Source: JADGQN01 sp035315185 (GTDB taxonomy: Bacteria; Desulfobacterota; Syntrophorhabdia; Syntrophorhabdales; WCHB1-27). Taken from it: a stretch of DNA of 64,000 nucleotides. The position numbers and the translations under genes are program-made. Under the pieces are notes generated by a model that was not told where the DNA came from, ran no database searches, and saw nothing but the letters and a program-made list of their open reading frames with translations. Position 1 is the first letter of the stretch. Each line of letters starts with the position of its first letter. Where the stretch lies: the NCBI GenBank assembly GCA_035315185.1, contig DATFYE010000113.1, positions 1-64,000 on the forward strand. Direction: 5' to 3'. Below are positions 16,657 to 24,125 of the stretch, piece after piece.

Positions 16657-16905
16657 ATGGCAAGAAAGAAACGAGCTTCCGATGTAAACATCCTCGCTAA
16701 GCAGATCGTGGACGAAGCGACCCGGAAAGGTTTGCCGGCGGAACCAAAGGCAATCAGAGCGAAGAACCCTGCTGCTGTTGCCCTTGGGAGATTGGGAGGG
16801 CTGAAGGGCGGGAAGGTTAGGGCCGAAAAATTGTCTCCAGAAAAACGAAAAAAAATAGCCCAAAAGGCAGCACAAAAAAGATGGAGCAAAAAAGCGCAAC
16901 CATAG
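16657..16905 (+). CDS. Small basic 'GGLKGGK' protein, likely leaderless
   Basis: 82 aa starting MARKKRASDVNILAKQIVDEAT. The second half, ALGRLGGLKGGKVRAEKLSPEKRKKIAQKAAQKRW, is a widespread bacterial motif in small basic proteins of unknown role, which look like nucleic-acid binders. I choose ATG 16,657 because the recognisable sequence begins there and a consensus promoter ends six bases upstream; no ribosome site is needed for such a leaderless message. A longer in-frame start at 16,606 would put coding sequence across the promoter. Confidence 0.8.
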   Translation: MARKKRASDVNILAKQIVDEATRKGLPAEPKAIRAKNPAAVALGRLGGLKGGKVRAEKLSPEKRKKIAQKAAQKRWSKKAQP

Positions 16906-16938
16906 TTGTTGCCAAGAACCACACTTAGCCACAAACAG

Positions 16939-16954
16939 ACTTGTAGCTACAAGT
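16939..16954. promoter_or_regulatory. Perfect 16-bp palindrome, possible operator
   Basis: ACTTGTAGCTACAAGT is a perfect palindrome in the gap between the basic small gene and the PC4-like gene. It could be a repressor site. There is no direct support for binding. Confidence 0.25.
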
Positions 16955-17084
16955 TACCACGTTCCCCTTGACCATCCAACCAACGGTCGGAGTTGATGAA
17001 AAGACAGTTATAGCATACGTGAAGTGGCGGCCTGGCCATCCAAGTAAAGCATGGCGGGCCTTACCGCCGAGAGAAGGAGGACCT

Positions 17085-17303
17085 ATGCTCATTGGAAAAC
17101 TCGATGTCAGAACCAGACAAAAGATTCTCGTGACAATTCGGGAGATCAAAAAGATAAAGATGATAGACCTGAGGGTTTATGAGACCAGCGAGGACGGCGA
17201 AATGGTCGCAACTCCAGCCGGAGTCTCTCTTTCTCCGGATCAGGTGGAGCAGGTGATCGAGTTGCTGAAAGAGGCCAAAAGGAAGGCTACGGAGGAACAA
17301 TAG
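17085..17303 (+). CDS. PC4/p15-like ssDNA-binding protein
   Basis: 72 aa with a perfect GAAGGAGG ribosome site before ATG 17,085. The pattern IDLRVYET.EDGEMVATPAGVSLSPDQVEQVIELLKEA matches the bacterial form of the transcriptional coactivator PC4 domain (strand-strand-helix, binds single-stranded DNA as a dimer). Longer in-frame starts upstream are not supported. Grouped with other small nucleic-acid-binding genes (Csp, HU, GGLKGGK). Confidence 0.75.
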   Translation: MLIGKLDVRTRQKILVTIREIKKIKMIDLRVYETSEDGEMVATPAGVSLSPDQVEQVIELLKEAKRKATEEQ

Positions 17304-17461
17304 TATACGCAAGATCGATCCACATGGGGTTGCTTCGAAAGAGATGGGAGAGGCTGTAGCCGGACGACAACCCGTATTGACTTCCGTCTACGTATCATGA
17401 GATAACGGTTCACCGGAGATTATCGTCGTAGCATTCAATTCTGACAAAGGAGTTTGTACAC

Positions 17462-17665
17462 ATGGCACAAGGAACAGTGAAGTGGTTCAACGATGCTAAG
17501 GGCTTCGGCTTTATTACCCAGGATGGTGGCGGGGACATTTTTGTCCATCACTCCGCCATTCAAGGGGAGGGCTTCAAGTCTTTGTCGGAAGGCCAGAGGG
17601 TTGAATTTGACGTCGTGCAGGGACAGAAAGGACCAGCCGCAGCAAATGTTCAGAAGATAAAATAG
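17462..17665 (+). CDS. Cold-shock domain protein
   Basis: 67 aa, the typical single cold-shock domain. Opening MAQGTVKWFNDAKGFGFI contains RNP1 (KGFGFI), and IFVHHSAI is RNP2. It binds single-stranded RNA/DNA and acts as an RNA chaperone. Ribosome site AAAGGAG. The upstream 158 bases without a gene would hold a long 5' leader, as is usual for csp genes. Confidence 0.95.
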   Translation: MAQGTVKWFNDAKGFGFITQDGGGDIFVHHSAIQGEGFKSLSEGQRVEFDVVQGQKGPAAANVQKIK

Positions 17666-17930
17666 GCAATCGAGGATACGTGGCAGCCAGTGGACCCTTC
17701 AGGAACCGGGGATATGGCTGAGGAGACTGCGCGATCGCAGGTAAGATCGGGAGCGGCAGGAGACAGCCTTGAAACTGATGCTCATTACGACTTGCAGTGT
17801 TTGCTAATCCACTAAGGCTTCAACGCCTTTCCACGACATAACAGGCGACTTCTTAATATGATTGATAGATTGAGCAATAGCAGTGGCGATAAAGCCGGTC
17901 GATTCACTGAGTGGGATACCTAAAATCAAT

Positions 17931-18458
17931 TCAGCTATTCTTTCCAATCTGCGTGTACTTTTTTTCAAATTCCAGAGGCTTGAATCCTATCCTTATCTGC
18001 TTACCAGATTTTGCTTGTATTATATGGCTGCATATAACATCTTTGATGACCCATTCGGAAATGTTCGCGTTATCAATACATGCACCGCTTAGGTTTGCCT
18101 TTGTTAAATCTGTCTTTATGAGAATAGAGGCAGTTAAGGTAGCGTCAGTGAGATCGGCTCCGCTGAGATCGGCATCGCTGAGATCGGCTCCAATGAGATC
18201 GGCTGCAAAGAGATCGACTATAGTGAGCTTGGCTGCAATGAGGTTGGCTCCAATGAGGTTGGCTCCGCTGAGATCGGCATCGCTGAGGTCGGCATCGCTG
18301 AGGTCAGCATCGCTGAGGTCAGCTGCAATGAGGTTGGCTCCAATGAGGTTGGCTCCCCCGAGCTTGGCTCCGCTGAGGTTCCATCCTTTTTTTGGCATTT
18401 CCCCTGCAACGACGGCCAAATGAACAAGCCTCGCCCAAGTTTGCTCTCTTGTCATCAT
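17931..18458 (-). CDS. Cytosolic pentapeptide-repeat protein, likely leaderless
   Basis: 175 aa without signal peptide: a short helical cap (MMTREQTWARLVHLAVVAGEMPKKGW) followed by about 20 pentapeptides of the A(D/N)LSDAD and ANLIGAN type, and a C-terminal tail that leaves the repeat. The repeat DNA is a 15-base tandem. An extended -10 (TGATATAAT, 18,472 to 18,464) ends five bases before ATG 18,458, so the message is probably leaderless. Function unknown; DNA-mimic roles are known for some family members. Confidence 0.8.
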   Translation of the reverse strand: MMTREQTWARLVHLAVVAGEMPKKGWNLSGAKLGGANLIGANLIAADLSDADLSDADLSDADLSGANLIGANLIAAKLTIVDLFAADLIGADLSDADLSGADLTDATLTASILIKTDLTKANLSGACIDNANISEWVIKDVICSHIIQAKSGKQIRIGFKPLEFEKKYTQIGKNS

Positions 18459-18463
18459 CTCTT

Positions 18464-18472
18464 ATTATATCA
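18464..18472 (-). promoter_or_regulatory. Extended -10 promoter of the pentapeptide gene
   Basis: TGATATAAT on the minus strand, with no good -35 at the usual distance, as expected for an extended -10 promoter. Transcription would begin at or next to ATG 18,458. Confidence 0.55.
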
Positions 18473-18497
18473 TCGGCTGTGCGTTCATAGTTGATAA

Positions 18498-18593
18498 CCC
18501 TCTGCTCCAAGCCCACCCTACCATGCTGTCTATTGTACTGCGTGTGAGCTACACGGGTTCAGGCATCTTAGCAGCCACGGAATACCCACATAG
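18498..18593 (+). pseudogene. Zinc-ribbon gene tail remnant (AVYCTAC)
   Basis: An open stretch with no start codon encodes PSPPYHAVYCTACELHGF and stops at 18,593. About 35 bases around CAAGCCCACCCTACCATGCTG are nearly identical to the end of the zinc-ribbon frame at 25,202. It appears to be the detached 3' end of such a gene. Confidence 0.5.
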
Positions 18594-18712
18594 ATAGTAA
18601 GACACAGGTATTGCTCGCTGCGAATGCGACGTCAATGTGACACCCTACGTGAATTGAACTCACTACAGACCGGGTGTATGCTATGAGTCAAAATCCAGCA
18701 GAAGGGGCAATC

Positions 18713-19201
18713 ATGGGCAACAAAGAAGATATTAAGGCAAATACCTTTGAGAAGATTCTTATGGCAAAGAAGGCATCGGCGAGAAACATGACCGGCACCG
18801 AAGACCTGCTGAGCGCCATGAGTGCCACAAGCAACCAAGATACAGAGGCAGAGACCGAGAAACCACGTAAAGCACATAAGACACGTTGGTTACAGATCCT
18901 TGTGGCATGCTGTTGCATTCTCATCATAGCCGCCGCAGGAATAGACTTTCTCTACGTCAACTCTGAAATTAGTGCAGTCCAATCCGCCGTCGGATCAGCC
19001 GTCAAAGATCTCGATACGCTCAAGGCACAACTGGCTGTGACCGACGTAAGAAAACAGCTTACCGCTGTCACTGCCGAGGTGGAGGACCTCAAGGCAACCA
19101 ACACACAGCTCCGGGCTGAGGTGAAAGAGATGAGGGATACCCTTGAAGCGCTGAAAGCAAGGAAAAACGGCGTTGTTCCTGCGCCACAAAAACGCAGGTG
19201 A
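18713..19201 (+). CDS. Single-pass membrane coiled-coil protein, paralogue of 33,277
   Basis: 162 aa from ATG 18,713 (AGAAGGGG ribosome site; an upstream ATG at 18,674 is less likely). A polar N-terminus with ARNMTGTE(D/E)LL, one membrane helix (about residues 59-81) and a C-terminal coiled coil of about 60 residues ending in ALKARKNGVVPAPQKRR. Closely related in order and sequence to the 144-aa protein at 33,277. Topology would place the coiled coil outside the cytosol. Unknown role; the tail resembles cell-envelope coiled-coil or methyl-accepting-like stalks but no domain is recognised. Confidence 0.75.
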   Translation: MGNKEDIKANTFEKILMAKKASARNMTGTEDLLSAMSATSNQDTEAETEKPRKAHKTRWLQILVACCCILIIAAAGIDFLYVNSEISAVQSAVGSAVKDLDTLKAQLAVTDVRKQLTAVTAEVEDLKATNTQLRAEVKEMRDTLEALKARKNGVVPAPQKRR

Positions 19202-19270
19202 CAGTCAGGGTCAAGAAGCAACCCATATGAACAGAGATGCTACTTGTCAATGAAGGATTAGAATTACAGC

Positions 19271-19501
19271 ATGGCTAAGGTGAAGATTTACATCGTCGGA
19301 AAAGATAGAAAAGTGGGTGCCATGGTAAAAGCGTTGGCACGTGAGATAGCTGGTTTCCAGCCGGTTAGAGGAGCAACAAAGGAGTTTCTCGCCGCACATG
19401 GATACTATTTGTTTGATTTCCCTAGTGCTTCCAGAGCAGCGGAGTTCAAGGAAGCCGTCCGGAAGTATCTGCCCGTTTCGTTGGCCACAATCCAGGAATG
19501 A
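19271..19501 (+). CDS. Small protein of unknown function (76 aa)
   Basis: Opens MAKVKIYIVGKDRKVGAMVKALAREIAGF and ends near YLFDFPSASRAAEFKEAVRKYLP, which looks like a small alpha/beta fold. A decayed copy of its middle (AHGYYLFDF) is found at about 23,990, so the gene has been duplicated in this region. Ribosome site is poor (GGATTAGAATTACAGC). No family recognised. Confidence 0.55.
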   Translation: MAKVKIYIVGKDRKVGAMVKALAREIAGFQPVRGATKEFLAAHGYYLFDFPSASRAAEFKEAVRKYLPVSLATIQE

Positions 19502-19615
19502 ACCCAATCCAGTTGAGGATCCTCAAGGGGGAAATGGCACGGGTATAGGCAGGAATGGACAGAAGAGGCAGCGCGGAATGGTAGGGCCTGAAAGAAACCC
19601 CTGCAGGCGGATGGT

Positions 19616-20077
19616 CTAATCTTTCTCTAAAAGCACCTTCTTATAGCTAATCTTGTAAGTCAGCTGAGAAGGATTCTCGACAGGTTCCTGCAAGATTGGC
19701 AAGGCCGAACAGGTCCACGTAGTTTCACCCGGCTTGATGATGGCGGCCCACTGGTAATCGCTGCCTGCGCCCACCTTCGCGATGTTTATCAGGTACCCCG
19801 GTTTGAGTACGGCAATGGACCACTTCACCTCTTTGACTCTTCTGCCACTCTTATTGTCAATTGAGATGCGCAGAGGAAACGCATTAGAACAGGTGGCAGG
19901 ATCGTAGCGCACGGCCATTTCAACCCTGCCTGGCAAATACTGGGTTTCATAGTGCCTGTAGAGCGTAAGAACACTTATCCCGATGCTACAGAGGACGATC
20001 ACAACACGAGCGCGCCCGGGGAGCTTGGACCAAGACGCCAAAATTATGATGAGGGCTATAACCCATATCCATAGCAT
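19616..20077 (-). CDS. Membrane-anchored hypothetical protein
   Basis: 153 aa from ATG 20,077 with two closely spaced hydrophobic segments (about residues 2-15 and 23-38), then a soluble beta-rich region of about 110 residues with two Cys (residues near 61 and 123). The layout resembles membrane-bound immunoglobulin-like or multidrug-transporter-associated small proteins, but no family is recognised. TTG at 20,086 is an alternative start. Confidence 0.5.
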   Translation of the reverse strand: MLWIWVIALIIILASWSKLPGRARVVIVLCSIGISVLTLYRHYETQYLPGRVEMAVRYDPATCSNAFPLRISIDNKSGRRVKEVKWSIAVLKPGYLINIAKVGAGSDYQWAAIIKPGETTWTCSALPILQEPVENPSQLTYKISYKKVLLEKD

Positions 20078-20099
20078 CTCTACCAACTATCTATAGCAT

Positions 20100-20318
20100 A
20101 ACGAGGAGTCACTGACCAACTGGATAGGTGGCAAAGCGTTCAGAAGATACTCTTCCCCGTCAAGGAAACTGCAAGATTACCCGGTGCCTTCTGAAATATT
20201 TTGGAAAACAGTTGAGCATGGACGGTATTTCGATCATATGGAACCATGGCGGCTTTCGATTGATTATCAAAGTCCCTTCCTCCCTCAGCAATACTGGCTA
20301 AAAATATGCGTTCTATGA
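20100..20318 (+). pseudogene. Decayed gene remnant, sister of 15,190-15,360
   Basis: An open plus-strand frame without a start encodes ...YFDHMEPWRLSIDYQSPFLPQQYWLK and stops at 20,318. The aligned copy at about 15,250-15,330 keeps SIDYQS with synonymous changes but is frameshifted. Probably the 3' end of a lost gene. Unknown family. Confidence 0.35.
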
Positions 20319-20412
20319 GAGAAAACACTTGTACAGCCAGTAAAGGCGTGGTATTAAAAGATTGTACGCTTGTAGAAGCGCGCCAAATCTAACCGCTTAA
20401 GGAGGAAGATGT

Positions 20413-20685
20413 ATGACAAAAGCAGAGCTAATCGAAAAGATGGCGAAGGATGCAAAAGTCACCAAAGCAGCGGCTGACAAAGCAATTGATTCATTTGTCG
20501 ATAATGTAAAGAAAGCCCTGAAGAAGGGAGAGAAGGTTACTCTTATCGGTTTCGGTACGTTCTCTGTGACGCAGAGAAAAGCAAGAAAAGGGAGAAATCC
20601 GCAGACTGGTAAGGAGATAAAGATTGCTGCGAGGAAGGCTCCGAAATTCAAAGCTGGCAGTGACCTTAAGAAAGCGGTGAAGTAG
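20413..20685 (+). CDS. hup: HU-type DNA-binding protein
   Basis: 90 aa, exactly the HU length. MTKAELIEKMAKDAKVTKAAADKAID is the helical dimer base, GFGTFSVTQRKARKGRNPQTGKEI the DNA-bending arm with its Pro tip, and KAPKFKAGSDLKKAVK the closing strand. It compacts and bends DNA as a dimer. AAGGAGGAAG ribosome site. HU genes of this type often accompany accessory regions; nothing indicates a specialised role. Confidence 0.95.
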   Translation: MTKAELIEKMAKDAKVTKAAADKAIDSFVDNVKKALKKGEKVTLIGFGTFSVTQRKARKGRNPQTGKEIKIAARKAPKFKAGSDLKKAVK

Positions 20686-20993
20686 AAAGCAGTACGTTAC
20701 TCGAGACGACGATTTTTCCACCCTGACCAGGAGGACCTAGTTATCGCTCTGGAACGGTGGAGGCGAATTAAGCTCAATACATAATCAGCAGGAACACCGT
20801 TGCGCTGATTCGAGAGCCTCATTTAGTACTTCCTGTAGTGTTGAAAATCCCACTTGCTCACGGAGTTGCGGATTATGTACGGTAATTGTCGGTTCTCTAC
20901 AATTTATCTCATCCAACATGATCCTCTCGCGACGTGTTTGAACAGCAGTATCTATAGGCCATAAAGCTTAATAAAAAAGTATTAATTATTTGC

Positions 20994-21021
20994 TTGACAG
21001 AACCTATACCGATGCTACAAT
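20994..21021 (+). promoter_or_regulatory. Strong promoter far upstream of the tannase-like gene
   Basis: TTGACA (20,994-20,999) and TACAAT (21,016-21,021) with 16 bases between. This is the best -35/-10 pair in the 750-base gap 20,686-21,442. Its transcript would carry a leader of about 415 bases before the tannase-like ATG. Confidence 0.65.
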
Positions 21022-21027
21022 CACAAT

Positions 21028-21442
21028 AGGGGGACGAAAACTCGCTTCTGAAGGGTCCCTTAGGGATAGAACGCAGCGAGCATTTTAGAGCGAAGATAAT
21101 CGAGCTGCCTCCGCAGGATAAATCTTCCGGCAGTTCACTCACATTCTAATTGGAGACCAAGATGGGCTGTTTGACAGAAAGGGGTGATTCCATTGGACAA
21201 CTATCTTTCCGAAGCTTGATCGTCTCGATCGAGTAGAAGATCACTCTTTCCATAAACTCAAAGGGGGAGCGCTGTAAACAACAAACACGCAAGCAAGTTC
21301 CTATCAAATCTAGTGCTCAGGGGGCGTCTGAACCCAGGGGGAAAGGAGGTAACGCTGTAAAATGCCACACTGAAACAAAAATCGACACCGGGCTTAGTTT
21401 CCACTGATCACTTAACAAAATGTATGAAAAGGAGAAAAATTT
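21028..21442 (+). promoter_or_regulatory. Long structured 5' leader or sRNA
   Basis: Predicted transcript with several stems: CTCGCT (21,041-21,046) with AGCGAG (21,075-21,080) around an inner AAGGG/CCCTT, then CTGCC with GGCAG around 21,105-21,133, then GATC-type hairpins near 21,220-21,240. It contains purine-rich ribosome-like sites not followed by a long frame. No known riboswitch class is recognised. It could be a regulatory leader of the esterase gene or an independent small RNA. Confidence 0.35.
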
Positions 21443-23347
21443 ATGAAAACAGCGAGACTGACAGCGCGTTTACTGTGCATCGCAATGATGCTGGCCCTCC
21501 TGCCCGCCGTGGGATGGGCTACGGACCCATTAGCCCTGCCCGCACCGACCGGAACGCTGCATGTAACGGTGGATGGTACGTCCTTTACCGTAACCTACTA
21601 TCAGAATGTCGTCTATGTGACGAATCCTGTCCAAGTAAAGAGCGGCTCAACTTACACGTATAACTACCAGTCGATGAACATCTATGTGCCTCAGAATGCC
21701 ACAGAGAATTCCCCCATCATTCTGCAGGACAACAACAGCGGGTGGATTGGCGCCCCGCCGGGCGCTTCAGTCGTGGACGGCACAGCGTACAGCACCGATT
21801 CAACAAATACAACTAATCAAAAGGTAGCCGCGGAGTTGAGGGCGGGTTACGTCATCGCGAACGTCGGCTGCCGCAGCCGTAACACGACAGATGTAAACGG
21901 CAACTATATCGGCCACGCCCCCGCCCAGGTTGTGGACGTCAAAGCCGCTATCCGCTACCTGCGTTACAATGACGCAGCCATGCCCGGCACCACGAAGCGC
22001 ATCATCATCACCGGAACCAGCGGCGGCGGCGCACTGGGTGTGGCCATTGCGGCCGGCGGCAACAACCCGGACTACTACCCCTACCTGTACGCGCTCGGGG
22101 CCGCAGGCGTCACCTGTAATAGCAGCACCTGCTCTTCCACGCTCGAGGACGATGTGTTTGGGACGGTGCTCTACTGCCCGATCGCCGACCTGAATCACAT
22201 GGACGCGGCCTATGAGTGGATGTACGGCCAGACCAGGAAGGAACTACCCACCTTCGTAATGCCGGACGGAACGGTCTTAACCTACTCCACAGCACAGTAT
22301 GATGCCTCCGACTTTTATGCGGCGGACTACGTCACCTATTTCAATGGTCTCGGCCTGACGGATGAGAATGGAAAAGGACTGACCGCCTCGAATTTCCGCG
22401 ACGCCATCAAAGCCGCAGCCGAGTACGGAGTCGAGAAAGCGTATCGTGAGCTCGGCACAGCACAGATGGCTGCCGACAGCAGCAGCAGTACATACCCGGA
22501 CAGCAGCTGGTACTCGGTAAACAAGAAGGGCAAAGCGACCGTCAATTTGGACAAGTACCTGTACTTTGTTGCAAAGAACACACAGTTGAAGGGTATTCCG
22601 GCATCCGACAATCTTGCCTCACCCCTCCCCAAGCCCGAGCCTAGTCACAACGAGTCCACCGAAGCCGGCACCACATCACAGGCATACAGCAACTTTGACG
22701 ACTGGGCCTGGAACAACAACGCCATCAAGGGTGACGGCGTCGGTTACGACGATACCGGCCTACAATGGAAAGATTTCATTCAGACCAATGCCGGCAAGGC
22801 GGTGGTGAAGCAGATGGATATGATAAGCCCAATGCCGTACCTGGTGAAGGGCACGGGCGACGCCGCACCGTACTGGTACTTCCGTGCTGGGATGAAAGAC
22901 CGTGACACATCCTTCGATGTGCCAGTTGCCCTGTACTATGCCGTCCTGAACTCCAGATATGTCGACGACGTGAACTTCAATCTCGCGTGGCTGAAGCCGC
23001 ACGCGGGCGACTACGACGTGCCGGAGGCCTATGAGTGGGTCGCCGAGGCTGTGGACAATGCGAAATACTTTGACCTCGTGGACGCTGCGATACCCAATAC
23101 GGTAACTCAAGGCTTCAGCCTCCCCACCGGCGATCAGTATAACGTAATCACTTACAGAAGCAGCAACAAGAAAGTCTTTAATGTCGTAAATGGACAGGCT
23201 GTCGTAACTCCTCCTGCCAAGAAGGATGCTACAGTGACCCTGACGGTTAGAGTCGTCAGCGACAGAATTTTCGCCTTCGGCTTCTACAACTACGGCAAGG
23301 TCGATGTGACCCGCGAATTTGCGTTCATTGTACCCGCGGGCAAATAA
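21443..23347 (+). CDS. Secreted tannase-like esterase with aBig-like tail
   Basis: 634 aa with a Sec signal peptide (first ~26 residues, ending VGWATDP). The body matches bacterial subtype-B tannases: QSMNIYVP, VVDVKAAIRYLRYNDAAMPG, nucleophile Ser193 in TGTSGGGAL, VLYCPIADLNHMDAAYEWMYG, Asp486/Asp488 in KDRDTSFDVP and His520 in PHAGDYDV, giving a Ser-Asp-His triad. Residues from about 550 form a separate beta domain (YNVITYRSSNKKVFNVVNGQAVVTPP) like an atrophied bacterial Ig domain. It would hydrolyse galloyl or related phenolic esters outside the cell, feeding aromatic acids to the CoA ligase type of pathway. Substrate is inferred; feruloyl esters are possible. Confidence 0.85.
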   Translation: MKTARLTARLLCIAMMLALLPAVGWATDPLALPAPTGTLHVTVDGTSFTVTYYQNVVYVTNPVQVKSGSTYTYNYQSMNIYVPQNATENSPIILQDNNSGWIGAPPGASVVDGTAYSTDSTNTTNQKVAAELRAGYVIANVGCRSRNTTDVNGNYIGHAPAQVVDVKAAIRYLRYNDAAMPGTTKRIIITGTSGGGALGVAIAAGGNNPDYYPYLYALGAAGVTCNSSTCSSTLEDDVFGTVLYCPIADLNHMDAAYEWMYGQTRKELPTFVMPDGTVLTYSTAQYDASDFYAADYVTYFNGLGLTDENGKGLTASNFRDAIKAAAEYGVEKAYRELGTAQMAADSSSSTYPDSSWYSVNKKGKATVNLDKYLYFVAKNTQLKGIPASDNLASPLPKPEPSHNESTEAGTTSQAYSNFDDWAWNNNAIKGDGVGYDDTGLQWKDFIQTNAGKAVVKQMDMISPMPYLVKGTGDAAPYWYFRAGMKDRDTSFDVPVALYYAVLNSRYVDDVNFNLAWLKPHAGDYDVPEAYEWVAEAVDNAKYFDLVDAAIPNTVTQGFSLPTGDQYNVITYRSSNKKVFNVVNGQAVVTPPAKKDATVTLTVRVVSDRIFAFGFYNYGKVDVTREFAFIVPAGK

Positions 23348-23433
23348 ATTGTCGATATCAAAAAGTTAGCCCAATATTAGTCCAGGCGACCGACAGGGCT
23401 TGTTGTCTGTGTAATGCAGGCAATAAGCCCTTT

Positions 23434-23606
23434 AGGTTTCATCGCCTGTTTGAATGCATCGGCGATGCCGAGGGGTCTGGCAAAACTTGTCTTTGCCTGG
23501 GTCGTAACCATAACACGGCGGCAAACGGGTGGGAACACCTGAAACGTTCATTGCGGCAGTCGAAAAGAAATGACCGGTAGCTTCTACTCTTTAGCAGAAG
23601 AACCGG
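23434..23606. ncRNA. Hairpin-dense non-coding segment, candidate structured RNA
   Basis: Between the esterase and the stress gene there is a run of good stems without a long frame: CATCGCC with GGCGATG, GGCAAA-actt-gtc-TTTGCC, GGTG-GGAA-CACC with a GNRA-type loop, an outer GTTTCA (23,436) with TGAAAC (23,540), and CCGGT..CTTCT with AGAAG..ACCGG (23,574-23,606). The nested arrangement looks like a folded RNA. I do not recognise a class and see no obvious promoter, so the strand is uncertain. Confidence 0.35.
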
Positions 23607-23743
23607 GGCACTTATGCGTAGCTTTTGGTTTACGTGATGGCTTCTTTTGGTTGCTGGTATTTCCCATTCTCGATTTCTATAGGTAATTGGTAATTTTCTA
23701 ACAATATAGCCATTGAAGAATAGTAGGTGGAGTCCTCAGCCCC

Positions 23744-23848
23744 TTACAGCTCCACCCCATGCAGGAACACAGCAGATATGACTGTCCCCACTAAAACGGC
23801 TAGGACGAATACCAACACCATCAGCGTTGCGTAGAGAATCCGTCTCAT
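23744..23848 (-). CDS. 34-aa single-span membrane peptide
   Basis: Reads MRRILYATLMVLVFVLAVLVG and ends HGVEL: two arginines, one membrane helix of about 22 residues and a short tail. A good AAGGGAG ribosome site stands seven bases before ATG 23,848. It lies inside the 778-base gap between the esterase and the stress-protein gene and is too short for ordinary gene finding. It could be a membrane regulator or a small toxin-like peptide; no partner antitoxin RNA is evident. Confidence 0.5.
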   Translation of the reverse strand: MRRILYATLMVLVFVLAVLVGTVISAVFLHGVEL

Positions 23849-23855
23849 CAAATGC

Positions 23856-23871
23856 TCCCTTCCTTAAGGGA
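23856..23871 (-). promoter_or_regulatory. Hairpin that hides the ribosome site of the 34-aa gene
   Basis: On the minus strand TCCCTT-AAGG-AAGGGA folds so that the AAGGGAG ribosome site is paired. This six-base stem could lower translation until melted or displaced. Confidence 0.4.
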
Positions 23872-23989
23872 AAGTATAAGGAACCCTGCTTTCCACATGA
23901 TAACATGACCGCCTAGAAAGGCAAGTGATTAAAGGCTTATTTTTTTGGTGGTCTAACGGGCTAATCATACAGGCTTAGAGAAAGGTTGC

Positions 23990-24060
23990 CTGCGGTAGTC
24001 CAAGCGAACATGGATACTACTTATTTGACTTCACTATCGGAATTCAATAAATTCTTGCTT
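23990..24060 (+). pseudogene. Decayed copy of the 19,271 gene middle
   Basis: The DNA around CATGGATACTACTTATTTGA closely follows the part of the 19,271 gene that encodes AHGYYLFDF, but the flanks have lost the frame. Evidence of another copy of that small gene in the same region. Confidence 0.45.
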
Positions 24061-24125
24061 GGGTTAAATCTTCCATCAACATTCTCTGGCTCTAAAATGT
24101 TAGGTGGGGACTATGGAGGAGGGAA

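Noticed and set aside
17714..17815. 33-aa frame after the cold-shock gene (MAEETARSQVRSG...)
   Set aside because: A purine-rich site precedes it, but there is no homologue in the window and no recognisable motif; too weak to call.
20140..20328. 62-aa minus-strand frame
   Set aside because: It is the antisense of a decayed plus-strand coding remnant, and the related copy at 15.3 kb does not share this frame.
23434..23606. Known riboswitch (TPP, cobalamin, c-di-GMP, Moco)
   Set aside because: None of the consensus cores of these classes is visible; only generic stems are supported.
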